Part shown: piece after piece, positions 62,982 to 64,000 of the stretch | Layout of the letters: every line of letters begins with the position of its first letter | Position numbering within the stretch: position 1 is the stretch's first letter | Made by a program: the position numbers and the translations under genes | Assembly (NCBI GenBank): GCA_002284915.1 | Contig: CP015606.1 | Span: 620,001-684,000, forward strand | DNA: 64,000 nucleotides | Origin: Actinobacteria bacterium IMCC26077 | Lineage (GTDB): Bacteria > Actinomycetota > Actinomycetes > Nanopelagicales > Nanopelagicaceae | Direction of reading: 5' to 3' | The notes under the pieces: model-generated | Seen by the model: the letters and a program-made list of their open reading frames with translations, nothing else | Told to the model about the DNA's origin: nothing | Databases searched by the model: none

Positions 62982-63332
62982 ATGGCTAAGTTGCGTCCAG
63001 CGACACGAAGGTGCACTCGCACCGGTTGCACTTCGCCTGCCGTTCTAACCTTGACATACATTTACAGCGACTCAACTGTCGTCTTGGGCCCCTTGGCAAC
63101 GTATGCAGAGCCACATAGTTATGACCTGTGTTCAGAACATGGGGCAAAGTTAACAGCGCCACGAGGATGGGAATTGATTCGCCTCTCTTCAGAGGAAATT
63201 GAACCTGGACCTAGTGATGATGACTTGCTCGCAATTGCCGAGGCTGTTCGAAGTGTGATCTCCAATGCAGCAGAACCTCATCAACCAACCATTGGTCGAC
63301 GTGGACATTTACGTGCGCTACCTTCAGATTAA
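62982..63332 (+). CDS. DUF3499 protein
   Basis: A 116-residue protein with four conserved N-terminal features: RRCTRTGC (paired cysteines), ATLTY-like strand (here VLTLTYIYSD), YDLCSEHG (Cys and His) and TAPRGWELIRL. The Cys/His spacing suggests a zinc ribbon. Conserved upstream of manB in actinobacteria; function unknown. Confidence 0.88.
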   Translation: MAKLRPATRRCTRTGCTSPAVLTLTYIYSDSTVVLGPLATYAEPHSYDLCSEHGAKLTAPRGWELIRLSSEEIEPGPSDDDLLAIAEAVRSVISNAAEPHQPTIGRRGHLRALPSD

Positions 63333-63347
63333 AGAATCAAGTTAAGA

Positions 63348-64000
63348 ATGGTGTCATACACCGAACGCTCACTTGCATCAGTAATTAAATCGTATGACAT
63401 TCGTGGCCTCGTTGGTCGCGAAATCAATGAAGAGCTCTGCCACGATATTGGAATCGCATTTGCTAACTTAGTTGAGTCTGAGGAGATTGTCGTAGGTTTT
63501 GATATGCGACCAACTTCGCAATCTCTTGTTCAAGCATTCTCCGAGGGAGTACGCAAGACTGGAACAAATGTCGTGAACATAGGTCTCTCCGCTACTGACC
63601 AGTTATATTTTGCAACCGGCATCCTCCAGATACCAGGGGCTATGTTTACCGCTAGCCATAATCCGGCGGAATACCATGGAATCAAATTAGCGCGGGCAGG
63701 GGCGCGCCCCATTGGGACTGCGTCTGGTCTTGAAGAGATCAGACGCGCGTTGATCTCGGGAAATCTTCTGATTGCTAACAAGCTGGGCGCGGAGCGTTCG
63801 GTGGATATGCTCGAAAGTTATGGAGAATATCTGCGTGGATTGGTTGATTGCGCATCGATTCGCAAACTCAAGATAGTTGTCGATGCTGGTAATGGAATGG
63901 CTGGGCATACCGTCCCTCACGTTTTGGGTCCGCTTAATCTCGAGATAATTCCCATGTACTTCGAGCTAGATGGCACATTTCCCAATCACGAAGCGAACCC
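63348..64000 (+). CDS. manB: Phosphomannomutase/phosphoglucomutase, 3' end outside window
   Basis: The first 217 residues of an alpha-D-phosphohexomutase. SYDIRGLVG is the family N terminus, the phosphoserine loop is TASHNP, and VVDAGNGMAG opens the second domain. The frame is open to the last base. ATG 63348 and GTG 63351 are adjacent candidate starts. It makes mannose-1-phosphate for the pyrophosphorylase at 57007. Confidence 0.92.
   Translation, partial: MVSYTERSLASVIKSYDIRGLVGREINEELCHDIGIAFANLVESEEIVVGFDMRPTSQSLVQAFSEGVRKTGTNVVNIGLSATDQLYFATGILQIPGAMFTASHNPAEYHGIKLARAGARPIGTASGLEEIRRALISGNLLIANKLGAERSVDMLESYGEYLRGLVDCASIRKLKIVVDAGNGMAGHTVPHVLGPLNLEIIPMYFELDGTFPNHEAN

Noticed and set aside
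1-64000. CRISPR arrays, mobile elements, prophage, rRNA or tRNA genes, riboswitches
   Set aside because: No regularly spaced repeats, transposase or integrase reading frames, or recognisable structural-RNA signatures were seen by eye; gaps between genes are too short for most of these.

Overview
This window is a gene-dense, moderate-GC stretch of an actinobacterial chromosome. Lineage markers seen in the sequence are a WhiB protein, MshB of mycothiol synthesis, the PccB–epsilon–Maf–biotin carboxylase order, the order sucCD–PerM-like–purN–purH–folD–DUF3017, and the families DUF3107, DUF3117, DUF3499 and DUF5719. Stop/start overlaps (ATGA, GTGA) are frequent, no gene-free stretch exceeds about 150 bp, and I see no insertion sequence, phage gene, CRISPR array, rRNA or tRNA. 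A small streamlined genome, for example a freshwater planktonic actinobacterium, would fit, but that placement is inference.

Layout. 1–2.2 kb: 3' part of a UvrD/PcrA helicase and the B12-binding subunit of a split acyl-CoA mutase. 2.2–8.6 kb: sucCD, PerM-like membrane protein, purN, purH, folD, DUF3017. 8.6–10.9 kb: LDH-like malate dehydrogenase and NADP isocitrate dehydrogenase, ending at a bidirectional terminator. 10.9–15.4 kb: sugar ABC ATPase, CNNM/CBS protein, trpS, D,D-carboxypeptidase. 15.5–21.8 kb: large mutase subunit, biotin carboxylase, Maf, a 41-residue epsilon subunit, carboxyltransferase and BirA. 21.8–23.4 kb: purK, purE. 23.4–30.5 kb: surface polysaccharide block (UDP-glucose dehydrogenase, LCP ligase, GT2, ABC-2 exporter, SpoIID/cell-wall-binding protein). 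30.5–36.8 kb: dapD, LOG protein, MFS, SRPBCC protein, region-4-only sigma-like protein, DUF3117, nhaA, pepA. 36.8–43 kb: O-methyltransferase, HtrA, TatB, Mrp, DUF1003, MgtE_N/CBS protein, EamA exporter. 42.9–46.7 kb: tightly coupled PHP–MarC–RecB-type nuclease–MpaB-like–ParA-like genes. 46.7–48.9 kb: DUF3107, TetR, MoeZ. 48.9–55.3 kb: S9 peptidase, mshB, small membrane protein, VanW protein, cysS. 55.3–57 kb: SH3-like protein, 7Fe ferredoxin, dapC. 57–64 kb: NDP-sugar pyrophosphorylase, WhiB, giant GT2 membrane protein, DUF5719, DUF3499 and the start of manB.

How it works together: propionyl-CoA carboxylation, methylmalonyl-CoA mutase, SucCD, Mdh and Icd form a propionate-to-TCA route whose genes are spread over 20 kb. 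dapC, dapD, the carboxypeptidase, SpoIID, LCP and VanW proteins serve the cell wall. The most striking non-gene signal is regulatory. About two dozen genes carry a TANNNT hexamer 6–8 nt before the start codon, predicting leaderless mRNAs, and several divergent gene pairs are separated by only 18–36 bp. In two of these (pccB/birA and S9 peptidase/mshB) the opposing -10 hexamers physically overlap. Other oddities are an SRPBCC gene whose only plausible start is ATA, a ParA-like protein lacking both Walker A lysines, and perfect palindromes in the mdh, whiB and ABC-ATPase promoter regions.
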